DNA of 37,470 nt from Paenibacillus terrae. Lineage in GTDB: Bacteria > Bacillota > Bacilli > Paenibacillales > Paenibacillaceae. How positions within the stretch are numbered: the stretch's first letter is position 1; each line of letters starts with the position of its first letter. The DNA lies in assembly GCF_000943545.1 (NCBI RefSeq), contig NZ_JTHP01000062.1:1-37470 (forward strand), given 5' to 3'. A program made the translations under genes and the position numbers. The notes beneath the pieces are model-generated. The model saw only the letters and a program-made list of their open reading frames with translations. It was not told where the DNA came from and made no database searches. This document shows, in pieces, positions 8,213 through 15,680 of this stretch.

Positions 8213-8608
8213 ATGACCGCACGATCAAGGCGCAGACAGGGCAGAAGCCGCCAAGGCATGAACGGAGGAAGTACAGGGGCTGTAGTCACAGATCTAGGTA
8301 CAGCAGGTGATCAGGCTGACCAGCTAAGCCGTGTAGAAAAGCTGGTGCGTTCCGTGTCGCAGCAGCTGGAACGCAGCCGCATTGCTGATTATGCCCTGTT
8401 GCTCAACAAGCCTTGGCGATTGCTATGGCTAAACTTAATATCAGGTCTGTCTCGGGGGCTCGGTATCGCGCTTGGATTTACTTTTTTCGCGGCGACCATT
8501 ATCTATGTGTTGCAAGTGTTGGGAGCGCTGAATTTGCCGATCATCGGTGATTATATTGCTGATATTGTACGGATTGTGCAACGACAACTGCAGCTAAACA
8601 CCTACTAG
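8213..8608 (+). CDS. Small membrane protein, DUF5665-like
   Basis: A 131-aa protein. The N-terminus is basic and glycine-rich (about residues 1-40), then comes a helical segment ending IADYALLLNKPWRLLWLNL, then a hydrophobic stretch with one or two transmembrane helices (about residues 80-115, GLGIALGFTFFAATIIYVL). The C-terminal half resembles the DUF5665 family of short Firmicutes membrane proteins, whose function is unknown. I chose ATG 8213 because AAAAGGGGGA lies just upstream; the open frame continues back to 8141 but that part overlaps the ileS hairpin. It is convergent with the next gene with only 31 bases between. Confidence 0.7.
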   Translation: MTARSRRRQGRSRQGMNGGSTGAVVTDLGTAGDQADQLSRVEKLVRSVSQQLERSRIADYALLLNKPWRLLWLNLISGLSRGLGIALGFTFFAATIIYVLQVLGALNLPIIGDYIADIVRIVQRQLQLNTY

Positions 8609-8639
8609 TTACTTATTTACCTGTTAGGATTTGGTTTAA

Positions 8640-9371
8640 CTATTCGTCTTCGTGCGTATCTGGCTCCAGCAGACCTTCGCCCTCACCATCATCCAGATAA
8701 CGCTGATAAATGGAACTGCGGACAACCGATACATTTTTTCCATATATGTCTGTGGCTACAAAGCTTTCGTAAGGCTCTACGAAGCCCATATTATCATCGT
8801 TGGCCTCAATTTCCATATCGTCGTAGCTATGAATTTCTCCACTTTCGGCCATGGCTGGTGTATTCGATGTACCCCAGCTTTCAACGATTTGCCAGGCGTC
8901 CTCGCCGTCAAAGCCGTTTTGATCTTCACGCTCATCCAGACTTGTTCTGCCGAATGCGGGAGCGAGGAATTCCTCCTCCACCGGGCGTCGGTTGGAAACT
9001 TCTGTTTCAGGGCTGTATTCTTTGCAGTAAATGGTATAGGGAACTGCTAGCAGACGGTCATAAGGAATCGGTTTGCCGCTAGCTGCACAAATGCCATAGG
9101 TTCCCTTATCCATTGCCATTAAGGCTGATTCGATACGTTCTAATTGAAATTCGTCGTGCTCCAATAGGGAAATGTCCTTGGCTCGCTCATACGTTTCGGT
9201 AGCCAAATCACCCGGATGATTATCAATAGGGGAAAGCTCGCCGGTCTGATCGCGTTGGGAATCGCCGAGTCCATAATGATCGTTGTCCTGCAAACGATGC
9301 TCAATTTCCTTTTTACGTTCCAGCAGTTCGTTACGCAATCCCTGCAATTGTTGCTCCGTCAATGGGGACAT
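8640..9371 (-). CDS. TraR/DksA-like (YteA/YlyA-type) protein with degenerate zinc finger
   Basis: A 243-aa protein of the YteA family, related to DksA/TraR regulators that bind in the RNA polymerase secondary channel. The N-terminal 80 residues are helical and charged, then GTYGICAASGKPIPYDRL marks the zinc-finger region. Only two of the four usual cysteines are visible (C95 and C116), so zinc binding is doubtful; this is common in YteA relatives. The C-terminal third is acidic and variable. ATG 9371 follows AAGGAG with eight-base spacing; an in-frame GTG at 9380 is less likely. In B. subtilis the equivalent ylyA lies between ileS and lspA in the same direction. Here the gene is reversed. Confidence 0.85.
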   Translation of the reverse strand: MSPLTEQQLQGLRNELLERKKEIEHRLQDNDHYGLGDSQRDQTGELSPIDNHPGDLATETYERAKDISLLEHDEFQLERIESALMAMDKGTYGICAASGKPIPYDRLLAVPYTIYCKEYSPETEVSNRRPVEEEFLAPAFGRTSLDEREDQNGFDGEDAWQIVESWGTSNTPAMAESGEIHSYDDMEIEANDDNMGFVEPYESFVATDIYGKNVSVVRSSIYQRYLDDGEGEGLLEPDTHEDE

Positions 9372-9531
9372 GGAATCCACTCCTTATTCTAGGTTTAAGC
9401 TGCGCGTACGCTGTGTCGGTTATGCTTCTTGTAGTTTGCACCGGAAAGACCTCTTTTACATAGGAAATTCTGATCAAATGCGCTGGAGTTGATTTCATTC
9501 GTAATCCAGGCTCAATAGCTTGGGGGATTCG

Positions 9532-9561
9532 TGGACGATCTGAGAAGGCTTATGCTACAAT
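9532..9561 (+). promoter_or_regulatory. Candidate promoter for lspA
   Basis: TGGACG (9532-9537), an 18-base spacer and TACAAT (9556-9561) lie about 47 bases before lspA, in the 237-base gap that separates it from the reverse-strand DksA-like gene. No other feature is apparent in that gap. Confidence 0.5.
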
Positions 9562-9608
9562 AAATGGGTTCGACAACGGATATAAGCAGATCGGAGTGAC
9601 GAAGGACT

Positions 9609-10100
9609 GTGATTTATTTTGGTATTGCGCTAATTATTTTTTTGATTGATCAGGGAGTCAAATATTTGGTGGCTACGCGCATGGAATTGTACGAGCAGAT
9701 ACCCGTCATCGGCAATTTCTTTCTAATCACGTCCCATCGTAACCGGGGAGCCGCTTTTGGGATTTTGGAAGGCCAGCGTTGGCTGTTTATCGTGATTACG
9801 ATTGTGGTGGTGATCGGTATCATATGGTACTTGCGGAAAACGGTAAAGGCCGGGCAGAAATTGCTTCCAGTTGCATTAAGTTTAGTACTTGGAGGCGCGG
9901 TCGGTAACTTTTTGGATCGAGCTATTTCAGGGGAAGTGGTTGATTTTGCTCGATTCAATTTTGGAAGCTATACGTTTCCGATTTTTAATGTGGCAGATTC
10001 GGCGATTGTCATTGGTGTAGCACTGATTATTTTGGATACATTATTGGAATCGCGTCGGAACAAAGGTAATGGCAGTGATAGCATTGAAGGGAAGTCATAG
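9609..10100 (+). CDS. lspA: Lipoprotein signal peptidase LspA
   Basis: A 163-aa polytopic membrane protease that cleaves prolipoprotein signal peptides after lipidation (signal peptidase II). Four hydrophobic helices are evident. The catalytic aspartates are D112 in SGEVVDF and D130 in FNVADSA; NRGAAFG and GNFLDR are further conserved blocks. The start is a GTG at 9609 with GAAGGA close upstream. The solute-binding lipoprotein encoded later in this window is the kind of substrate it would process. The stop lies one base before the rluD-type gene. Confidence 0.95.
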   Translation: MIYFGIALIIFLIDQGVKYLVATRMELYEQIPVIGNFFLITSHRNRGAAFGILEGQRWLFIVITIVVVIGIIWYLRKTVKAGQKLLPVALSLVLGGAVGNFLDRAISGEVVDFARFNFGSYTFPIFNVADSAIVIGVALIILDTLLESRRNKGNGSDSIEGKS

Positions 10101-10101
10101 C

Positions 10102-11073
10102 ATGAAAGAAGTAAACGAAAACGGCGAAGCCACAGGTTTGTCTTATGAGGACGAACTGGAGGGTGAATCTCTGGAATGGACAGCGGAATCCGGGGATGCC
10201 AAAACACGTATAGACAAATATATCGCCGAAGAAATGAAGGATGTGTCCCGTTCCCAGATTCAATTGTGGATCGGGAACAGTCGGGTGCTGGTGAACGGGA
10301 CAGCGATCAAGGCGAATTACAAGCTGGCTGAAGGTGATCGAATTTCATTATCCGTACCTGAGCCGGAGAGTGTAGATATTGTACCGGAAAATATTCCGCT
10401 GGATGTTGTTTACGAGGATTCGGACGTCATTGTCATTAACAAGCAACGTGGTTTGGTTGTACATCCTGCACCAGGACACTCTTCGGGAACACTGGTCAAC
10501 GCACTCATGTACCACTGTCATGATCTTTCCGGCATTAACGGAGAATTGCGTCCAGGTATCGTCCATCGTATTGATAAGGATACATCAGGACTGCTGATGG
10601 CGGCCAAAAATGATCAGGCTCACGCCTCGCTCGCAGCGCAGCTCAAGGACCACAGCGTCACTCGCAAATATATAGCGCTGGTTCACGGTCATCTAAGTCA
10701 TGATCAGGGAACGGTAGATGCTCCCATCGGGCGTGATTCGGGGGATCGCAAATTGTTCACCGTGACAGAGCGTAACAGCAAGCATGCAGTTACCCATTTT
10801 CTCGTGATTGAGCGTTTGGGGGATTATACCTTGCTGGAACTTCAACTGGAAACAGGGCGCACGCATCAAATCCGTGTGCATATGAAATTTATTGGGCACC
10901 CGTTGGTCGGTGATCCGATGTATGGACGTAGCAGAGGGGTCCGTATGGACGGTCAGGCACTGCATGCCGCGGTATTGGGCTTTAAACATCCCACCACTGG
11001 AGAGTACATGGAGTTCAGCAGACCGATTCCTCCCGATATGGAAGATGTACTGGCATCCTTACGCAGTCGGTAA
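10102..11073 (+). CDS. RluA/RluD family pseudouridine synthase (YlyB-like)
   Basis: A 323-aa RNA-modifying enzyme with an N-terminal S4 domain (about residues 30-95) and the RluA-type catalytic domain. The catalytic Asp is D158 in HRIDKDTSGL. Other family blocks are LETGRTHQIRVH and GHPLVGDPMYG. It would isomerise uridine to pseudouridine in 23S rRNA; exact sites cannot be predicted. I chose ATG 10102 because GAAGGGAAG lies upstream and it starts just past the lspA stop; an in-frame ATG at 10069 would overlap lspA. It corresponds to ylyB, which precedes pyrR in B. subtilis, and ends in a strong terminator. Confidence 0.92.
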   Translation: MKEVNENGEATGLSYEDELEGESLEWTAESGDAKTRIDKYIAEEMKDVSRSQIQLWIGNSRVLVNGTAIKANYKLAEGDRISLSVPEPESVDIVPENIPLDVVYEDSDVIVINKQRGLVVHPAPGHSSGTLVNALMYHCHDLSGINGELRPGIVHRIDKDTSGLLMAAKNDQAHASLAAQLKDHSVTRKYIALVHGHLSHDQGTVDAPIGRDSGDRKLFTVTERNSKHAVTHFLVIERLGDYTLLELQLETGRTHQIRVHMKFIGHPLVGDPMYGRSRGVRMDGQALHAAVLGFKHPTTGEYMEFSRPIPPDMEDVLASLRSR

Positions 11074-11122
11074 ACAATGATAAATTGCATTCGATATTCA
11101 CAAACCTGAATAATGATTAAGC

Positions 11123-11150
11123 ATAACCGCCTAATTGGCGGTTATTTTTG
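11123..11150 (+). terminator. Terminator after the rluD-type gene
   Basis: ATAACCGCC (11123-11131) and GGCGGTTAT (11137-11145) form a perfect 9-bp stem with loop TAATT, followed by TTTTG. Confidence 0.92.
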
Positions 11151-11247
11151 TTATTGGTCATGGTATATGTAAAAACAACTATGGATAATTATACAGTAAA
11201 GTTGTATAATTATTTAAGTGCTTCCGGTGGCTCCGGTTGAACAGGTG

Positions 11248-11276
11248 TTGACACGTGATTTTCAATCTGTCATACT
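11248..11276 (+). promoter_or_regulatory. Promoter of the pyr operon
   Basis: A perfect -35 TTGACA (11248-11253), a 17-base spacer and CATACT (11271-11276). It is placed to start a leader of roughly 300 bases before pyrR. Confidence 0.8.
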
Positions 11277-11284
11277 TCTTGTAG

Positions 11285-11577
11285 TTGCGATGAACTTTGT
11301 CCAAAAGATGACTTGCCATCTTTCACTATGAGAAGCTGGATAAAGGAAATCCTGAATAGCACCTTTAAATCAGTCCCGTGAGGCTGGCAAGGTAACGTGA
11401 ATGGATCACTGATCAGTGCATCCGCTGCGGCGGCATGTCTTCAGTGTATCCGAGAGATCGGAGAACGGTGGAAGACTGTTCATACGAGACTCCTTGCCAA
11501 ACTTGGGCAAGGAGTCTTTTTTGTATCCGAACACGGGACCAGGTCTGAAGGGAACATAACCTGAGGAGGCTGGAAGC
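11285..11577 (+). promoter_or_regulatory. PyrR-dependent attenuator leader of the pyr operon
   Basis: The leader contains the PyrR-binding loop AGTCCCGTGAGGCT (11372-11385), matching the Bacillus consensus for UMP/UTP-bound PyrR. It ends in a strong terminator (11488-11522). Further structure lies between: the 12-base perfect palindrome CACTGATCAGTG (11407-11418), extended by GGAT and ATCC, and a TCCGA-GAGA-TCGGA hairpin (11449-11462). By analogy with B. subtilis, PyrR with UMP binds the anti-antiterminator and allows termination. Only this one attenuator is seen in the operon. Confidence 0.88.
11488..11522 (+). terminator. Attenuator terminator before pyrR
   Basis: GACTCCTTGCC (11488-11498) and GGCAAGGAGTC (11506-11516) form an 11-bp perfect stem, followed by six T. 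It is the default-off terminator of the PyrR switch. Confidence 0.95.
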
Positions 11578-12144
11578 ATGAGTCATGAAACACATGTACT
11601 GATGGATGAAATTGCGATTCGCCGGGCTTTGACACGGATTGCACATGAAATTTTGGAAAAAAACAAAGGCATTGACAATTGTGTGCTGGTAGGCATTCGA
11701 ACACGAGGGGTTCATCTGGCGCAGCGTCTGGCTGCAAAAATCGCTGAAATTGAGGGCGCCCCGATTCCATGGGGAGAGCTGGATGTCACAGCTTACCGCG
11801 ATGACCGGGGGGACAATGCTGAAGCCAAGGAAAATGGAAATGAGCTTTTGATGAATCCCGCTGACGTATCGGTTCATGATAAGAAAGTCATTCTCTTCGA
11901 CGATGTGCTGTACACAGGCCGTACCATTCGCGCGGCGATGGACGCATTGATGCACTGCGGAAGACCGCAAATGATCCAGCTGGCGGTGCTGGCAGATCGC
12001 GGACACCGTGAGCTTCCGATTCGTCCAGATTACATCGGCAAGAACATCCCGACCTCCAAATCCGAGGAAATCGTAGTTGCGCTTCAGGAGACGGACGGTA
12101 AGGACGAAGTGACGATCAATCAGAACCGGGGGGAACAGGCATGA
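11578..12144 (+). CDS. pyrR: Bifunctional pyr operon regulator / uracil phosphoribosyltransferase PyrR
   Basis: A 188-aa RNA-binding attenuation protein with the type I phosphoribosyltransferase fold. It senses UMP/UTP, binds the leader upstream and also converts uracil plus PRPP to UMP. The PRPP loop is VILFDDVLYTGRTIRAA (about residues 104-120). ATG 11578 follows GAGGAGG. The stop overlaps the pyrB start (ATGA), giving translational coupling. In B. subtilis pyrP separates pyrR and pyrB; here it is absent. Confidence 0.97.
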   Translation: MSHETHVLMDEIAIRRALTRIAHEILEKNKGIDNCVLVGIRTRGVHLAQRLAAKIAEIEGAPIPWGELDVTAYRDDRGDNAEAKENGNELLMNPADVSVHDKKVILFDDVLYTGRTIRAAMDALMHCGRPQMIQLAVLADRGHRELPIRPDYIGKNIPTSKSEEIVVALQETDGKDEVTINQNRGEQA

Positions 12145-13055
12145 TTACAACAACCAGTCAACTTAGAGAACGCAGCCTGCTCGGATTAAAAGAACTTAGC
12201 CGAAATGAAATCGAGTCGATTCTGGATCGCGCTCATTATTGGGAATCACAGCCAGAAAAGCTGGTTCCAGTGCTGCAATCACGCTTTGCGGCCAACATGT
12301 TTTTTGAAAACAGCACCCGCACCCGCTTTTCTTTTGAAATGGCGGAAAAACGCTTAGGCGCTCAGGTTTTGAACTTTTCCGCTGCCGCCTCCAGTGTGGA
12401 AAAAGGGGAATCCATATACGACACGGTACGCACGCTTGAATCCATGGGTATCGACGCAGGAGTCATTCGGCTGAAGCCAGCCGGAGTGCTGCAAGAGCTT
12501 GCTGAGAAGGTCAGTGTTCCACTGGTGAACGCCGGTGATGGCAACAACGAGCATCCAACGCAGGCGTTGCTGGATCTGTACACGATGCGCAAGACTTTCG
12601 GCGAGCTAAAAGGCTTGCGAGTATCCATCATTGGAGACATTCTGCACAGCCGTGTGGCTCGATCGAATCTGTGGGCCTTGCAAAAATTTGGAGCCCAGGT
12701 TAGCTTCTGCGCGCCGGACAATATGCAGGCGTCTGATCTTGCGGCGCACGCGCCTTATGTACCGATGCAAGAAGCATTACAGGCAGACGTAGTTATGATG
12801 CTTCGGGTACAGCTGGAACGACACGCCGAAGGAATGCTGCGCTCAGCGGATGAGTATCGCGAGCAGTACGGCTTGACAGAGCAAAGAGCAGCCAATCTTA
12901 AACCCGGAACGATCATTATGCATCCGGCTCCAGTAAACCGGAATGTGGAAATCGACAGTGCAGTCGTGGAAAGCGAACAATCACGGATTTTCCCGCAGAT
13001 GGCAAACGGGGTTCCAATCCGCATGGCGGTTATGGAACGGGCAATGAAGCTGTAG
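12141..13055 (+). CDS. pyrB: Aspartate carbamoyltransferase catalytic subunit
   Basis: A 304-aa cytosolic enzyme that joins carbamoyl phosphate and aspartate to form carbamoyl aspartate, the first committed step of pyrimidine synthesis. The carbamoyl-phosphate motif STRTRFSFE follows MFFEN near residue 55, SSVEKGES lies near residue 80, and HPTQALLD lies near residue 138. Length is typical of the unregulated Bacillus-type trimer, and no pyrI regulatory subunit is encoded nearby. It starts inside the pyrR stop (ATGA). Confidence 0.97.
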   Translation: MITTTSQLRERSLLGLKELSRNEIESILDRAHYWESQPEKLVPVLQSRFAANMFFENSTRTRFSFEMAEKRLGAQVLNFSAAASSVEKGESIYDTVRTLESMGIDAGVIRLKPAGVLQELAEKVSVPLVNAGDGNNEHPTQALLDLYTMRKTFGELKGLRVSIIGDILHSRVARSNLWALQKFGAQVSFCAPDNMQASDLAAHAPYVPMQEALQADVVMMLRVQLERHAEGMLRSADEYREQYGLTEQRAANLKPGTIIMHPAPVNRNVEIDSAVVESEQSRIFPQMANGVPIRMAVMERAMKL

Positions 13056-13158
13056 AAACTGTCAGCAGGATCGCGGAATTAGCATTGGTAACGGTTAAAG
13101 CAAAGCATAACAAGCAGCGGCTAAAGTTGCAGAAAACCTGAGCGGAGGAACCTTTTAC

Positions 13159-14481
13159 ATGAACCAATTAATTATGAATGCAAGCGTATTGAACGAACAG
13201 GGCGAGGCTGAACTGAAATCTATTCTGATCGCGGACGGAAAAATCCTGGCAATCGTAAATGCGGACGCTGGAGTTAGTCTACTCGTGGAAGAAGGGGCAT
13301 CCGAGCAGGAGAGCCAAGTCGAAAAAATCGACGCCCAAGGCAAGCTGGTGATTCCCGGTTTGATCGACATGCATGTGCATCTGAGAGAACCTGGCTTTGA
13401 ATATAAAGAAACGATTGAAACGGGCAGCCGTGCGGCGGTGAAAGGTGGATTTACGACGATTGCCTGCATGCCGAACACACGCCCGGTGACAGACAATGCG
13501 GATACGGTTCAGCTGGTACTGAAAAAGGGGCAGGACGCCGGGCTTGCCAAGGTACTTCCTTACGCAGCCATTACGAAAAACGAGTTGGGCCGGGAGCTGA
13601 CGGACTTTGAAGCGCTCAAAGCAGCAGGCGCAATCGGCTTTACTGACGATGGTGTCGGGGTGCAAAGCGCGCAAATGATGAAGGACGCCATGGCGCGGGC
13701 CAAAGCGCTGGATATGCCGGTTATTGCTCACTGTGAAGATAACACGCTTGTTGAAGGAGCGGCGGTGACAGAAGGCGAATTTGCCAAGCGTCACGGACTT
13801 AAAGGCATTCCGAACGAATCCGAAGCGATTCACGTCGGACGGGACATTTTACTATCCGAGGCAACCGGGGCACACTATCATGTATGCCATGTCAGCACGG
13901 AGCAGTCTGTGCGGTTGATCCGCCACGCGAAATCTTTTGGCATCAAGGTAACGGCTGAGGTATGTCCACACCATCTGGTATTGTCGGATGAAGACATTCC
14001 GGGGCTGGATGCGAATTGGAAAATGAATCCTCCGCTGCGCTCCCCGCGTGATGTGCAGGCCTGCATCGAGGGACTGGAGGACGGGACGATCGACATCATC
14101 GTAACCGACCATGCGGCACACAGCGAAGAAGAGAAGGCAAAAGGCTTGGAACTAGCACCTTTCGGTATCGTTGGCTTTGAAACAGCTTTCCCGCTGCTGT
14201 ACACGAAATTTGTAGCTACCGGACAATGGACGCTGGACTTTCTGGTACGGCGCATGACGACTGACCCGGCGCGTGTCTTCCGCCTCGACACAGGGCGCTT
14301 GGAAGAAGGAGCCCCCGCCGACCTGACCATGATTGATCTGGAGCAGGAGCAGGCCGTTGATCCGCAAACATTTGCCAGCAAAGGACGGAACACTCCTTTT
14401 ACAGGCTGGAAACTTAAAGGCTGGCCAGTGAAAACTTGGGTAGACGGCAGACTGGTATGGTCTGCTGACGAAGTGAAATAA
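13159..14481 (+). CDS. pyrC: Dihydroorotase (class I)
   Basis: A 440-aa amidohydrolase that cyclises carbamoyl aspartate to dihydroorotate. Zinc ligands are visible in DMHVHLREPG (H72 and H74), with further histidines in HVCHVST and an Asp in VTDHAAHS. It is slightly longer than most class I enzymes (about 425-430 aa), with a short insertion near residues 45-60 rich in Glu. ATG 13159 follows GCGGAGGAACC. A 103-base gap separates it from pyrB; I saw no attenuator or terminator in it. Confidence 0.97.
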   Translation: MNQLIMNASVLNEQGEAELKSILIADGKILAIVNADAGVSLLVEEGASEQESQVEKIDAQGKLVIPGLIDMHVHLREPGFEYKETIETGSRAAVKGGFTTIACMPNTRPVTDNADTVQLVLKKGQDAGLAKVLPYAAITKNELGRELTDFEALKAAGAIGFTDDGVGVQSAQMMKDAMARAKALDMPVIAHCEDNTLVEGAAVTEGEFAKRHGLKGIPNESEAIHVGRDILLSEATGAHYHVCHVSTEQSVRLIRHAKSFGIKVTAEVCPHHLVLSDEDIPGLDANWKMNPPLRSPRDVQACIEGLEDGTIDIIVTDHAAHSEEEKAKGLELAPFGIVGFETAFPLLYTKFVATGQWTLDFLVRRMTTDPARVFRLDTGRLEEGAPADLTMIDLEQEQAVDPQTFASKGRNTPFTGWKLKGWPVKTWVDGRLVWSADEVK

Positions 14482-14542
14482 ATACAAACCACTAAAATAA
14501 TAGAACCTTATAGCAGGAAATCATACAGAGGAGTGAGACGGG

Positions 14543-15679
14543 ATGCAGGCAAGATTGTTGCTTCAGGACGGCACGCTGTTTACAGGCACAGCATTTGGTG
14601 CGGACGGTGAAAAAACAGGCGAGGTCGTTTTCAACACAGGGATTACAGGCTACCAGGAGGTACTGACTGATCCCTCTTATTGCGGACAAATCGTAACAAT
14701 GACTTACCCGCTGATTGGCAATTACGGAATTACTCGGGATGACTTCGAGTCGGTACGGCCTTATGTGCATGGTTTTGCCGTTCGACGTTACGAGCCGGTG
14801 CCAAGCAACTGGCGTGCCCAATACAGCGTGGACGATTTGCTGAAGGAATATGGCATCATTGGCATTAGCGACATCGACACCCGCATGCTTACCCGGATTA
14901 TTCGCCATCACGGCACGATGAAGGGCATTTTGACGACAGGCACTCAGCCTGTGGAAGAACTGAAAGAAATGATGGCTGACCTGACGATTGAAGAACTGCG
15001 TAATCAGGTTCCATTGACCTCAACGCCTCATCCGTATAGCAGCCCTGGCAACGGGGAGCGGATTGTACTGATTGACTATGGCGCTAAGAGCGGTATCTTG
15101 CGTGAACTGAATAAAAGGGATTGCGACGTAGTAGTGGTTCCGCATGATACAACGGCAGAGGAAATTCGTCGCTTGGACCCGGACGGAATTCAGTTGTCCA
15201 ACGGCCCTGGAGATCCCAAAGACGTACCGCATGCCGTACGCACGGTGGCTGAACTGCTAGGGGAATATCCGATCTTCGGAATTTGCTTGGGACACCAGCT
15301 GTTTGCCTTAGCTTCGGGAGCGGATACGGAAAAACTGAAATTCGGTCATCGTGGCGGTAACCATCCTGTGAAGGAACTGGAGAGCGGACGCTGCTTCATC
15401 ACTTCACAAAATCACGGCTATACCGTGAATGAGGGTTCGATCGAAGGAACCGAGCTTGAAGTGACGCATATTAATAACAACGATAAAACGATTGAAGGTC
15501 TTAAGCATACCAAGTATCCCGCGTTTTCGGTGCAATATCATCCGGAGGCTGCGCCTGGACCTTACGATAACGGCTACTTGTTTGACCGCTTTCTGGACAT
15601 GATCCGTGAGCACAAAAGAAATCATCCAAAGCAACCGCGTCAGGCTGCTATCGCCGCCGCAGTGAGAGGAGAGCGCTAA
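14543..15679 (+). CDS. carA: Carbamoyl-phosphate synthase small (glutaminase) subunit
   Basis: A 378-aa subunit that hydrolyses glutamine and passes ammonia to the large subunit. It has an N-terminal small-subunit domain (about residues 1-150) and a C-terminal class I glutamine amidotransferase domain. The nucleophile C248 is in GICLGHQLFAL, and the His/Glu pair is in VQYHPEA. ATG 14543 follows AGAGGAGTGAG. The gap to carB is one base, so the two subunits are translated together. Located within the pyr operon, it is the pyrimidine-specific copy (pyrAA in B. subtilis naming). Confidence 0.97.
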   Translation: MQARLLLQDGTLFTGTAFGADGEKTGEVVFNTGITGYQEVLTDPSYCGQIVTMTYPLIGNYGITRDDFESVRPYVHGFAVRRYEPVPSNWRAQYSVDDLLKEYGIIGISDIDTRMLTRIIRHHGTMKGILTTGTQPVEELKEMMADLTIEELRNQVPLTSTPHPYSSPGNGERIVLIDYGAKSGILRELNKRDCDVVVVPHDTTAEEIRRLDPDGIQLSNGPGDPKDVPHAVRTVAELLGEYPIFGICLGHQLFALASGADTEKLKFGHRGGNHPVKELESGRCFITSQNHGYTVNEGSIEGTELEVTHINNNDKTIEGLKHTKYPAFSVQYHPEAAPGPYDNGYLFDRFLDMIREHKRNHPKQPRQAAIAAAVRGER

Positions 15680-15680
15680 T

